Source of the DNA: Arcuatula senhousia
Lineage: Eukaryota > Mollusca > Bivalvia > Mytilida > Mytilidae
Direction of reading: 5' to 3'
Assembly (NCBI GenBank): GCA_963971305.1
Contig: OZ020307.1
Coordinates: forward strand, 9,685,501-9,749,500
DNA: 64,000 nucleotides
The notes under the pieces are model-generated. The model worked only from the letters and a program-made list of their open reading frames with translations, was not told where the DNA came from and did no database searches. Position numbers and translations under genes: made by a program. Each line of letters begins with the position of its first letter. Within the stretch, counting starts at the first letter, position 1. Positions 56,901 to 64,000 of the stretch are shown piece after piece.

Positions 56901-59900
56901 CTCTGTGTATACATAATAGATCCTTAGACGAGGAATTGACTTCAGGACTGGAGGACACCACCGGTAAGATGGAGGAAGATGACGATGACGAAGAAGATGT
57001 AGATGTTGAAGGTGATGATAAGAAAGAAGAAAAAATTGAGGAAGACCATGATAAAGCAGATGTTAATGCCAGTGATGAGAAAGCAAATGTAAAAACTGAT
57101 GATGAAAAAACAGATGTTAAAATGGAAGTAGAAGTAGGTGAAGAAAGACCAGGGAAAACTTTGTCTGATGAAACTGAAAATTCTACAGTAAAAACAGAAA
57201 ATGTTAAAACTAAGGAGACAAAGCCTAAAGCTGATGTTAAAAAGGAATTTGATAGTACCACCTCTCCTCTCTTTCAAAACAAGAAAACTGCTTTCTTCAC
57301 CACTGCTCAACTGGCTTTAAAACAAGCAATAGAAAAAATGAGTGTTGATGAACTCAAAAAGAAAATGCCACCAGTCAGAAAAACTAGTGATAAAATGAAA
57401 TTGATGAAATATTCAAGGTCTGGTCAAAAAGTAAACAAAAAGAAAGCTACACTACCTCCATGTCATAAATATTTAACTCCAAGCGGCAAAAGGACTGTAT
57501 TTGCTTTGGAAAAATTTGATCTCAAAAAGATGGCTAGGAGGTGTGGTAGAGTTGAAACAAAAGCATTTAACTACAACTGTAAAATGAACAATGTTAATTG
57601 GATATATCCATGTCCTAGACCTATATTTCGAACAGCCTGGCGGTACAGGACACAAACTGTACGAACATTTGCTGCTGTGGCATTACAATTACGGATATTA
57701 TATGTCTGTTTACGTTGGGACGATATTTCTGTGAAGCCTCCTGTTGGGGGAACTAATACTGTGTCAACCGAGACAGAAATCACAACCAAAGAACTTTTGA
57801 AACGTCGAGATGTGGGACCTCATATGCTTAGATCTGAGTTTCTAGTCAGGAAAATTGTAGTGCCTTTAGGAGTGTCTGCACAACCCAAAGGTTAGTACTG
57901 AGTCTGTTTTGTTCAGTAGACTTTCAGGAAAAAAGAAAAATTGTAGTGCCTTTAGGAGTGTCTGCACAACCCAAAGGTTAGTACTAAGTCTGTTTTGTTA
58001 AATAGATTTTCAGAAAAAAAAGGAAAATTGTAAGGCCTTTAGGAGTGTCTGCACAACAAAAAGGTTTGTATTGAGTCTGTTTTGTTAAATAGATTTTCAG
58101 GGGGGGAATGAAACAAATTATTTAGTATAGATTTAGTAAACTACTAAACAATTGTTGCAAAATTTTAACAAGCTGACATTATATTTGCCAATTAAAATGC
58201 AATGACAACAGCATGACCGGGAACAGTTAAGTCATCATAAAATATTACAACACAAGTGATTATTACCAGAGGAGTATATATGGAATAGAATGAGAAATTT
58301 ACAACATTAGAAAAAAATCAAAATGTTATTTTAATAGGTGTTCAAGAATGTTATATTTTTTTGTATTTAAGCAGAAAAGTATACTCCAATAAGAAGTGGT
58401 TTGAGAGAAAGAAAACGACCAGAATCCCCGAAACAGACAGAACCAAGTGTGACTGAAATATGGACACCAGAGGAAGAACTGGAGATCTGGGAAATCAAAC
58501 AATTTGGGGAAAAGTTAGTTTTCTGGCCATGGCATGCATTCATAATCGGTTTTTAGATTCTGTAACATTGAATTATTAATTGAATATCATTTTTGTCTCG
58601 CCTGCGACGAATAGTCGCGGAAGGCGAGACATAGGTATTACTTTCCGGCGACGGCGGCGGCGGCGACGGCGGCGGCGTAAACTTTTTTGTAAGACTTTTG
58701 TGGACAATGAATTGCTTGAAAAGTATAATAGCTAGGCATCTGATATTTGGTATACAGACAGTTCAGGTTATGGTCTACGCAACTGTCACCATGCCGTTTG
58801 ACCCTGACCCCATTTTCACGCTCCAGTGACTCTGTGAACTTAGGTCTTTTTTCAGGCCGTAAACTTTTTTGTAAGACTTTTGTGGACGATGAATTGCTTG
58901 AAAAGTATAATAGCTAGGCATCTGATATTTGGTATACAGACAGTTCAGGTTATGGTCTACGCAACTGTCACCATGCTGTTTGACCCTGACCCCATTTTCA
59001 CGCTCCAGTGACTCTGTGAACTTAGGTCTTTTTTCAGGCCGTAAACTTTTTTGTAAGACTTTTGTGGACGATGAATTGCTTGAAAAGTATAATAGCTAGG
59101 CATCTGATATTTGGTATACAGACAGTTCAGGTTATGGTCTACGCAACTGTCACCATGCCGTTTGACCCTGACCCCATTTTCACGCTCCAGTGACTCTGTG
59201 AACTTAGGTCTTTTTTCAGGCCGTAAACTTTTTTGTAAGACTTTTGTGGACGATGAATTGCTTGAAAAGTATATTAGCTAGGCATCTGATATTTAGTATA
59301 CAGACAGTTTAGGTTATGGTCCATGCAACTGTCCCCATGCCGTGTGACCCTGACCCCATTTTCACGCTCCAGTGACTCTGTGAACTTAGGTCTTTTTCAG
59401 GCCGAAAAACTTTTTTGTAAGACTTTTATGGAAGATGAATTGCTGGAAAGTTATAATAGCTAGGCATCTGATATTGGGTAAACAGACAGTTGCGGTTATG
59501 GACAACGCAACTGTCACCATGCCATGTGACCATGACCCCATTTTTATGCTCCAGTGACTCTGTGAAATTAGGTTTTTTTTTCAGACAGAAAACTTTTTGT
59601 AATACTTGTGTGGACAATGGATTGCTTGAATAGTATAATAACTAGGCATCTGTTATTAGGTATACTGACACTTTTTGTGTTTATATCACGAAATGAAAGC
59701 TTAGGTAGTTGATTTTAGCGATGGTGCCGGCAGGCGAGACATACTTTTAGTGGCCACACTTGTTAATACATGTACCTACCTGTGAGTACCTCCCTTAAAT
59801 AAAGGAGGATCTTAATTTTGAAATATTAGGTTTACAAACAAGTTTTGAGTAGTTACATAAAGGTCATTCATTGCTGGTATGGTAAAATCTCCAACTCAAT

Positions 59901-62900
59901 CTTCCTTTTAAATTTCAAAGTACTTGCTAAAAAATTACTGTATTGGGAGTTCACTTAATATCAGAAATTAAAGAAATTCTCCAGTCTTATTAATTTGAAA
60001 TCAAACTAAAGTGGGTGCCTAATCGCAAGCAGTAAGACATTTAAAAAATAACTAAGATTATTCATGGAACATATTTGAGTGTGACCTGTGTTTTTTTTAA
60101 TGAATGGAATAATTTCCTTCTATATGATTTCACATTTCTGTTTACTTTTAGACTAGCCAAACAGAGAGCTGTCGTTACAGAGAAAACCAATCTGGAACAA
60201 GCCAACCAAACAGCAGTCAATGCAGCTCAACTGAAGGCCACCTTAGAGATGCAACTAAAACAGCAGAGGCTAGCATTACAGCAGAAACGACTGTTAGAAG
60301 CTCAGGGTAAAACAACAGAGGCTGCCGCCCTCACTCCAGGGATCATCAGTGCTACTCTGTCAAGTTCTAATGGTGGTACCATCATTAAAACCCTTGGGTC
60401 TACTTCAGGTTCTCTTATAGGGACAGGTCCAACTAGTATCCTGAAAAATGTCCAGCCCAAGTCACTGCTAGCACCCACAGGTAAAAATAATATGACATCA
60501 TATGAAGTGAAACATGAAAACTGGTTATTTCAAAATTATTATGGCAGAAGTAAAATCAGCTGTGAGATGTATGTAATTTATTTTCATTCTTTTGATTTTT
60601 ATAATGACATTATGTTGTTCATTCATCAGGAAATCTATCTTATGCTGGAAATATATGTATTTTTGTTGAGATTGACCATCAATCATGAAATAGCAATTAT
60701 AGTGATAACCCTTGACAAATAACAACTTTTAGATAAAGTTATGACCTGCTAATACATTGTATATTTAACCATATATAGAGCCATTTTCTTTCTCCATAGT
60801 GACGACAGTGTCTTCTGGTAACCAGTTAGTGAAGGTACAGCTACCCAAAACAACCATCCAGATTCAACCAACCACACGTCTGACACTCGCTCCAAAACCA
60901 GGATCCATAGCTACGACTGTCAGTACAACACCAACTAGAATAGTGCTCTCTGGGAATACTGCTACAGCTGCTGCATCTGCTCCTAAATGTAAGTATAAGG
61001 TGAAATTGTGTGTGCTAAAACTTATTGTTCCTTGTCTTTTGTGAACATGTCGGTCCATCCCTCAGTAAGTCCATCTAAAATGTTTTATGAAACTTCAATG
61101 CATTATAGCTAATGAAGTATAGTTGCATAGAAGACAACTATACGCCTAAGATCTAAGGTCATGGTTATACTGACATGAATACTATAATATGAATATTTTG
61201 TGTTTATTTTAACTTATTAAAGCTGATAGGGGAAGGAAGATATATACATGTATATTGACTTTTTGGTGATATCTGGTATGTCTAAACAATTCTCCTTCCT
61301 AGTGCAAACAAAAATCAAAATAATAACCAAACAAAAAATAAGATTTATGAAATTGCATTCTGATGTGGTATCTTATCTTTTATTTTAGTAACAATTGGAG
61401 CGAGACCCCCTGCAGCTAATACCGCTACACCAGGCCAAGTACAAAACCTACAGATAATACAGGGTCCTTCTGGACAGCTTCAAGTCAGAGGGCTACTACC
61501 AGGTCAGAGACTGCATTATTTGAAGATATTTCAAGCTACATTTAATATGTGTATACATGTACAACTAATTTAAAAAAATGTGCCAGGCCAACAAATTATA
61601 TTTTTTTTGTTTCTTGCATGTCTTAAACAGAGATTTACTTTGTGCTTCATGGAAAAAATGTCCTGTTCATTGTTGTCAAAAGTGATTGAAAATTATAAAA
61701 AAAAAACATGGATATGACCAAATTCTTATAGTACATCTCAATTAACATCTCAAGGAACAACTAAAACATTCTAAATTTAAAATGTAAAGGACATGGTATG
61801 GTAAGGGCCCCCTTATTTTGGAAAATTAAAACCCTAACTAAATAGTAATAATTTCATTTCAAGTTTCAAGTTGGATAGTTAAACTTTTTGACTATGGGTT
61901 TTATGTACCATAATTATAGAGGCCAAAAAGTTGGTCAAAAGTAAGGAAATTGAAGAATAATGTCAATTTTCATACTTATTATTTATTTCAAAGGCCTGGG
62001 CCAATGTAGACCATTCATTTTTCAACTGATTTATACTAAAATTGATAGTAAAATTAAGAATTCATGAACAAACAGCCTGGTCTACGTAGGTGCAGACTTC
62101 TAAAATATTATCAAAAATTTTCAGGAAATTTGACAGAAATCATGCGTATTGACCATCTTTATTTTCAATCAATGTAATGTCAAATACTTTAAACTTCATT
62201 TAAACAATCTTCTACATACATTAAAATCACTTAATACAATATGAGTTTTCTCTTGACAAATGCTTTATTTTTCAGCCATTCAGGGGGCCAAATATGAGTC
62301 TTATCATACCATATCCTTTATGTTTTTATGTTACTGATATTTTTTGCCAGATTGTATGTGCATTATAAAAAAAACTTATGATCAAGGATTTATATGGCTT
62401 TTTCATCTTTTTTTTCTGTCATTCTTTCTGTAGGACAACAAATCATCCGTTTACCAGATGGTCGCTTACAGTTATTGACTATGCCAGCTAACCAGCAGCA
62501 GACAACACAGCCAGCCACACCCTCAACTCAGCCAGCAGTACAACAGACCACTCCCACTCCACAGAAATCTCAAACCTCTCTCCTAGTCAGCCCTACATCA
62601 TCAACACCACAGCTTGTCCTCTCATCTAACCAGCCAACCCTCACATCACCATCACGAGTCCTCATCCCCTCCAGTCAGACAGCCACGGGTGTGGTCATAG
62701 CCAAGCCAGGCATCACTCAGGTCAGACCTGTCAGCCAAGTAGCTGTTGTGTCACAGTCTGGAGTATCACCACAGATCTCTGTCGGTGGCTCTCCTATGAA
62801 GACCATCACCATAGCCAGGCCACAAGCTCCCACTGTGACTGTGGCAAAGATAGGTGGCACACAAGTTCTCCTGTCCCAATCTACAGCCTCTGGTACACCA

Positions 62901-63634
62901 TCAGCTATCAGACAAGTTATAATGACACCACAGTCCACACCTATAAAGGTATCAGGAGCCCCAGGGACAGTCCTCAATGCTTCCACAGCTGCTGCCCTGT
63001 TACAGGTAAAATCTTGAAGAAATTTCATACACATACATGTACTAGTATATGTTTTATTTATTTAGTAAATTATGGAGTATGTGAACAAAATATAAAGTAA
63101 ATATGCATGACTCCAAATGATAAAATTGACACACATCAAATTATTTGGCTTCTTAATACTGAAGTGTTGTAGACTGGGCATTAAACAAACAAGAATCAAT
63201 CATTGAAAATCATCGACTACATGATTGTACAGCAATGGAGTATCTTCATGATCTAGGCAAGAAATAAATGTTTTTTGCCTATGAAATTAATTATATTTAA
63301 CAATTCAAATCATGAAAATTATTAGACCAAAAAATGTTCGAATTTTAATTTAGAACCTTCTTTGCAATATTATAATTGTCAAAAATAAAAAAATAAAAAT
63401 TTTTGACTGATTATCTTTATCCATTCACACAGGCCAAACAACAACTCCAGCTCAAACAGCAGCAGCAACAACAACTTATTCAACAGGTACAGCAGCAACA
63501 GCAACCAGTGGTGCAGACTTCTCTGGTGGCACAGCCACAGCTGGCCACACCTCGACCTGCACTAGTACCCTCCACAGCAGCAGTGAGTGGCACTAATACT
63601 AAGTATGCTGTCACTCCACAAGTTGTTCAACAAG
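43993..63634 (+). CDS. BPTF: BPTF / NURF301, nucleosome-remodelling factor large subunit; 16 exons, 3' end outside the window
   Basis: BPTF is the nuclear histone-reading subunit of the ISWI-containing NURF remodelling complex. The exons are: 43993-44993, 45516-45636, 46431-46552, 47100-47305, 47704-47852, 48059-48641, 52242-52448, 53058-53441, 54315-54457, 55970-57890, 58372-58513, 60152-60480, 60800-60988, 61389-61502, 62434-63005 and 63433-63634. All introns are GT-AG and every phase fits. This gives about 2128 codons, out of roughly 2700-3000 in animal orthologues. The order is basic AT-hook-like N-terminus, acidic region, DDT domain, PHD1, coiled/acidic linker, the YxxHxNQY...LNKHQH block, the VWKQRGEEYRVTG block, the LRWDD block, then T/Q-rich activation-type sequence. 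The second PHD finger and bromodomain must lie beyond 64000. Start chosen: ATG 43993 (MSARGRRTRGRPP); an upstream in-frame TTG is not needed. Confidence 0.95.
45516..45636 (+). CDS. BPTF: BPTF exon 2: core of the first PHD finger
   Basis: LGDLLCCETCSAVYHLTCVD and DEDWVCNVCKAHK complete the Cys4-His-Cys3 finger begun in exon 1. The acceptor is TTTTTCAG|G and the donor AAG|GTATGA. Residues match vertebrate BPTF almost one to one. Confidence 0.95.
45637..46430 (+). other. BPTF intron 2 with a MITE
   Basis: It holds the inverted-repeat element at 45720-46111. The rest is AT-rich and featureless. Confidence 0.7.
45720..46111. mobile_element. MITE with AGGGGTGTAACGAT ends (hAT-like)
   Basis: AGGGGTGTAACGAT at the left is inverted as ATCGTTACACCCCT at the right. 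Subterminal ATCGATACCGTG-type and GGATCGGATCGTG words are also in inverse orientation. It is 392 bp and non-coding. The terminus resembles hAT-derived MITEs, but no clear 8-bp duplication is seen. Confidence 0.7.
46431..46552 (+). CDS. BPTF: BPTF exon 3
   Basis: IKGVTNCISEAEK, then QDPIGFDRYRRKYWFLIRRI. This is the conserved segment just after PHD1 (EPIGYDRSRRKYWFLNRRL in vertebrates). It ends with two bases of a valine codon. Confidence 0.93.
46553..47099 (+). other. BPTF intron 3
   Basis: It ends in a perfect 30-bp tandem duplication over the acceptor (47041-47100). A short inverted repeat (CTACATTTGAAAT / ATTTCAAATGTG) lies at about 46610-46662. Nothing else was seen. Confidence 0.65.
47041..47100 (+). 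repeat. 30-bp duplication across the exon 4 acceptor
   Basis: GTTATATGTTATTTCATTGT-CTGTTTTA is repeated at 47041 and 47071. Only the second copy ends in AG (TTTTAG|A) and is used. The first ends TTTTATG. Confidence 0.85.
47100..47305 (+). CDS. BPTF: BPTF exon 4
   Basis: EGEDEVCYYSTKYQIDELLE, then LDKDKYERDLVLCIKDLREE and ITKQMAMTEELTN. This corresponds to the WYYSTKVQLAELIDCLDKDYWE region of vertebrate BPTF. The donor is ATAG|GTAATC. Confidence 0.92.
47306..47703 (+). other. BPTF intron 4
   Basis: AT-rich, with a C-tract/A-tract (about 47540-47556). No repeat family recognised. Confidence 0.6.
47704..47852 (+). CDS. BPTF: BPTF exon 5 (charged coiled coil)
   Basis: NLVKVQADRVELKEQMEKER, then KAKEEEEERKRIEEEKRKEE. 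This is a highly charged, probably coiled-coil linker. Phase 2 acceptor, phase 0 donor (GTG|GTAATG). Confidence 0.82.
48059..48641 (+). CDS. BPTF: BPTF exon 6 (Thr/Glu-rich linker)
   Basis: Starts ESMEVAEEVSVNTSE and contains a T-rich run (TTQTTTTTVKTVTTT), then KIIKLTPEMSAEFLKNV and VLIVNRDGNKVTLAVSK. This last stretch parallels EVLVVNSQGEISRLS of vertebrate BPTF. The donor is GCAG|GTAATA. Confidence 0.85.
48851..51096. mobile_element. TTAA-flanked MITE with nested insertion
   Basis: TTAA (48847-48850) is followed by GGTGGTTCGGGGGTATAA. The inverse, TTATACTCCCGAACCACC, precedes TTAA at 51097-51100. Without the nested element it is about 590 bp. The interior phrase GGGGTCACGGACCTT appears on both sides of the insert. 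Confidence 0.78.
48991..50649. mobile_element. 1.66 kb non-autonomous element, CACGGCCGTAC ends, 5-bp TSD
   Basis: CACGGCCGTAC at 48991-49001 is inverted at 50639-50649. AAGTT is duplicated at 48986-48990 and 50650-50654. Just inside are GGCAAATGAGGCAAATGCCTC and, at the other end, a G/C-tract hairpin (about 50555-50625) and TTTGCCTCAC. Small open frames inside show no transposase motif. Terminus, inner GAGGCAA motif, G-tract hairpin and 5-bp duplication recall the element at 2980-4146. Confidence 0.75.
51101..51492. mobile_element. TTAA-flanked MITE, 392 bp
   Basis: TTAA-GGATGGTCATTCCT at the left is inverted as AGGAGTGACCATCC-TTAA at the right (TTAA 51493-51496). It shares the TTAA at 51097-51100 with the preceding element, so one inserted at the edge of the other. 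Confidence 0.75.
52242..52448 (+). CDS. BPTF: BPTF exon 7
   Basis: ESRKMITRSKTGSLTPKTFT, a Ser/Thr linker, STITRSKSSVWSLQSHQYFK and L. It parallels STRIITRLRNPDSKLS and NNYFKLG of vertebrate BPTF. Phases 2/1 join exon 6 (GCAG) and exon 8 (GA ATG). Confidence 0.9.
52449..53057 (+). other. BPTF intron 7
   Basis: It contains a degenerate copy of the exon 8 acceptor and exon start at 52977-53015. Otherwise AT-rich. Confidence 0.65.
52977..53095 (+). repeat. Duplication of the exon 8 acceptor, 73-bp spacing
   Basis: TTTTACAGGAATGTAATGTA-GTTTTAAAAACTAC (52977) is repeated as TTTTACAGGAATGGAATGCA-GTTTCAAAAACTAC at 53050. The upstream copy would give a stop codon (GGA ATG TAA) if used, so only the second acceptor yields a protein. 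Confidence 0.75.
53058..53441 (+). CDS. BPTF: BPTF exon 8 (conserved central block)
   Basis: GMECSFKNYTNQYATSSLAL, then NKHQHNEERDKKRFLSHKF and LQTLIMTINNMESNIPSALL. HPNWPLHRQSWASALQMC and ALSILESCMKPVIFNHVWNE follow. This block is strongly conserved in all animal BPTF/NURF301 proteins. Confidence 0.95.
53442..54314 (+). other. BPTF intron 8
   Basis: AT-rich with an (AT)n run at about 53640-53652. No exon or repeat family recognised. Confidence 0.6.
54315..54457 (+). CDS. BPTF: BPTF exon 9
   Basis: GHTELVKITVSDREEMKKKE, a KKKEEEEDA stretch and LVWIKYTLGLKHQ, before CAG|GTAATA. It matches the SLGHTRLHRMTSIEREEKEK ... WVKYTFPVKHQ segment of vertebrate BPTF. The last 38 bp plus the donor are the first unit of the minisatellite downstream. 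Confidence 0.94.
54420..55500 (+). repeat. 56-bp minisatellite made from the exon 9 end and its splice donor, 12 units
   Basis: Units (anchor TGGTTTGGAT) start at 54420, 54476, 54532, 55017, 55073, 55129, 55185, 55241, 55297, 55353, 55409 and 55465. Each of the first 11 contains the exon end (TGGATAAAATA...CATCAG) and an intact GTAATA donor. The last is degenerate. A 420-bp insertion splits the array after the third unit. Reading past the real donor meets TAA in the next unit, so downstream donors would truncate the protein. Confidence 0.9.
54590..55009. mobile_element. 420-bp insertion in the minisatellite, 9-bp direct repeats
   Basis: ATGCCAATG occurs at 54581-54589 and 55010-55018. The inserted sequence begins CATACATGTA and ends TCACATGT. 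Both ends hold many copies of an (A/G)GCGGGAGA / GTCGGGAGA word. It is non-coding. Because the flanks are repeats, part of the apparent duplication could be array sequence. Confidence 0.65.
55501..55969 (+). other. End of BPTF intron 9
   Basis: Unique AT-rich sequence between the minisatellite and the exon 10 acceptor (TTTTAG|GTG). Nothing recognised. Confidence 0.6.
55970..57890 (+). CDS. BPTF: BPTF exon 10, 1.9 kb
   Basis: Starts VWKQRGEEYRVTGGQGWCWR (conserved). A long acidic/KE-rich region with runs such as KMEEDDDDEEDVDVEGDDKK follows. After that comes the conserved MKLMKYSRSGQKV, KYLTPSGKRTVFALEKFDLK, WIYPCPRPIFRTAWRYRTQT, LRILYVCLRWDDI and KRRDVGPHMLRSEFLVRK block. It is an unusually large internal exon, fully open for 640 codons. 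The antisense frames seen across it are compositional shadows. Confidence 0.95.
57850..58105 (+). repeat. Triplication of the exon 10 end and donor, 86-87 bp period
   Basis: AAAATTGTAGTGCCTTTAGG-AGTGTCTGCACAACCCAAAG|GTTAGTA recurs from about 57937 (nearly identical, donor at 57977) and from about 58024 (diverged, GTTTGTA). TTTCAG-like acceptors precede the extra copies. Reading past the first donor gives a stop at once (GGT TAG). Confidence 0.85.
58372..58513 (+). CDS. BPTF: BPTF exon 11
   Basis: AEKYTPIRSGLRERKRPESP, then KQTEPSVTEIWTPEEELELW and EIKQFGEK. It matches the RKGLRSSALRPKRPETPKQT ... WVAEEELELWEI region of vertebrate BPTF. The acceptor is a NAGNAG (AAGCAG). Confidence 0.93.
58514..60151 (+). 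other. BPTF intron 11 with a tandem-core element
   Basis: It holds the element at 58593-59763. The remainder (59764-60151) is unique AT-rich sequence. Confidence 0.75.
58593..59763. repeat. Tandem-core element bounded by TGTCTCGCC / GGCGAGACA (HINE/Pearl-like)
   Basis: It starts TTGTCTCGCCTGCGACGAAT with an imperfect hairpin to GGCGAGACATAGG, followed by a (CGG)-rich tract (58647-58677). About five and a half units of 182 bp follow, starting GTAAACTTTTTTGTAAG at 58677, 58859, 59041 and 59223, then diverged units near 59404 and 59587. It ends with GGCAGGCGAGACATACTTTT-AGTGGCCACACTTGTTAA. The first three units are almost identical and the later ones drift. Helentron-type origin is inferred from the architecture. 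Confidence 0.78.
60152..60480 (+). CDS. BPTF: BPTF exon 12
   Basis: KLAKQRAVVTEKTNLEQANQ, then LKQQRLALQQKRLLEAQGKT and a Ser/Gly/Thr stretch. It is the helical Gln-rich region after the ELELWEI segment. The donor is ACAG|GTAAAA. Confidence 0.88.
60800..60988 (+). CDS. BPTF: BPTF exon 13
   Basis: VTTVSSGNQLVKVQLPKTTI, then QIQPTTRLTLAPKPG and TATAAASAPK. Thr/Ala-rich low-complexity sequence with phases 2/1 that fit its neighbours. Confidence 0.85.
60989..61388 (+). other. BPTF intron 13
   Basis: AT-rich sequence. No repeat or exon recognised. Confidence 0.55.
61389..61502 (+). CDS. BPTF: BPTF exon 14
   Basis: LTIGARPPAANTATPGQVQN, then LQIIQGPSGQLQVRGLLPG. A short exon too small for simple ORF finding, but bounded by TTTTAG|TA and CCAG|GTCAGA and in phase with both neighbours. 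The IIQGxSGQLQ wording is like the Q-rich repeats of BPTF. Confidence 0.82.
61503..62433 (+). other. BPTF intron 14
   Basis: No exon seen. The words ATGGTATGGTAAGGGCCCCC (about 61793) and GGGGGCC...CATACCAT (about 62283-62311) are inverted, so an element of about 520 bp may lie between them. Confidence 0.5.
62434..63005 (+). CDS. BPTF: BPTF exon 15 (Thr/Ser/Pro/Gln-rich)
   Basis: GQQIIRLPDGRLQLLTMPAN, then long Q/T/S/P-rich sequence. TITIARPQAP, VTVAKIGG and IKVSGAPGTVLNASTAAALL follow. Phase 2 in, phase 0 out (CAG|GTAAAA). A low-complexity transactivation-type region. Confidence 0.87.
63006..63432 (+). other. BPTF intron 15
   Basis: AT-rich sequence. Nothing recognised. Confidence 0.55.
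63433..63634 (+). CDS. BPTF: BPTF exon 16 (polyglutamine)
   Basis: AKQQLQLKQQQQQQLIQQVQ, then QQQQPVVQTSLVAQPQLA and YAVTPQVVQQG. It contains interrupted CAG/CAA runs at about 63455-63505 and ends CAAG|GTATAT in phase 1. The gene continues beyond the window. Confidence 0.87.
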
Positions 63635-64000
63635 GTATATATTGTAAAGAAATAGGTTTCATATGAATTATTGACAATTTTCCTAAAGACAAAAAGTTCA
63701 TGTTTTTAACTGGCCAAATATTTTTTAAAGAAGAGAATAAAGGTTTTGTTTTTCAATGTTATCCCCATTCCATGTCTTTGACTTAAAAAAATATTGGTCT
63801 TGAATAATTACCATTGTGGGTGGTGCAACATGTCTTGCAAATTTTGTCGTGAGACTAAGAGATCTTTTGTATGTTCATATGTCACATTCCTTCAGGATGA
63901 GATATCTTATAAGCTATCATTAAGATACATTGATACATCTATGGTAACAACTATATGTATCTCTGTTCACAATGTGAAGATCTTAGTTATAAAATGTAAG
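63635..64000 (+). other. Start of BPTF intron 16, cut by the window edge
   Basis: No further exon before 64000. The downstream exons for the second PHD finger and bromodomain are outside. Confidence 0.6.

Noticed and set aside
56098..57310. Antisense open frames across BPTF exon 10
   Set aside because: These Ser/Phe-rich frames are mirror images of the acidic Lys/Glu/Asp-rich coding sequence on the plus strand, with no motif of their own.
1..64000. tRNA, 5S rRNA or snRNA genes
   Set aside because: I looked by eye for tRNA A/B boxes and for 5S or U-snRNA landmarks and saw none. Running tRNAscan-SE and Infernal would settle it.

Overview
The window is eukaryotic, AT-rich, intron-bearing and packed with transposable elements. 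The repeat types point to a bivalve mollusc, most likely a mussel close to Mytilus. This is an inference from repeat families that I recognise, namely elements that open with AGAGGCTCC and close with a GGTGAGCTAA hairpin, and elements bounded by TGTCTCGCC / GGCGAGACA. I ran no database search. Two conserved host genes are identified with confidence by their protein sequence and by splice sites whose phases agree.

Layout. (1) About 4.2-16.6 kb, minus strand: the last three exons of AIMP2, the scaffold protein of the multi-aminoacyl-tRNA-synthetase complex. A 10.3 kb intron is swollen by a 6.6 kb tandem-core repeat element (7315-13873) and a 1.76 kb TTAA-flanked element (14419-16181). Exon 1 was not found. 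(2) 19.2-24.5 kb: a structurally complete tyrosine-recombinase (DIRS/Ngaro-like) retrotransposon on the minus strand, with split direct repeats, a gag-RT-RNase H ORF and a recombinase ORF broken by one frameshift. (3) 26.85-34.55 kb: a second copy of the TTAA element, split by a 5.86 kb Mutator-like (MULE) transposon that has TIRs and a perfect 9-bp target duplication. The uninterrupted site survives in the first copy at 14917-14925. The MULE encodes a two-exon PHD-finger/transposase protein and carries a decayed NADAR-domain gene. (4) 36.3-40.16 kb: six almost identical 650-bp tandem repeats. (5) 40.3-43.3 kb: another hairpin-ended repeat element and two remnants of the 3' end of a reverse-transcriptase element, one of them next to a MITE with perfect 26-bp TIRs. 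(6) 43.99 kb to beyond the right edge, plus strand: BPTF (NURF301), the large subunit of the NURF chromatin remodeller. Sixteen exons are resolved to the base, covering the DDT domain, the first PHD finger, the conserved central block and Q/T-rich regions. The second PHD finger and the bromodomain lie outside the window.

The most interesting points are the PHD-MULE with its NADAR passenger, the repeated duplication of splice junctions in BPTF (exon 9 end as a 56-bp, 12-copy minisatellite; exon 10 end triplicated; the starts of exons 4 and 8 duplicated), a 28-bp perfect palindrome centred on a CRE site in both TTAA-element copies, and a pair of elements with 5-bp target duplications and CA[C/A]GGCCGTA termini that I cannot place in a superfamily.
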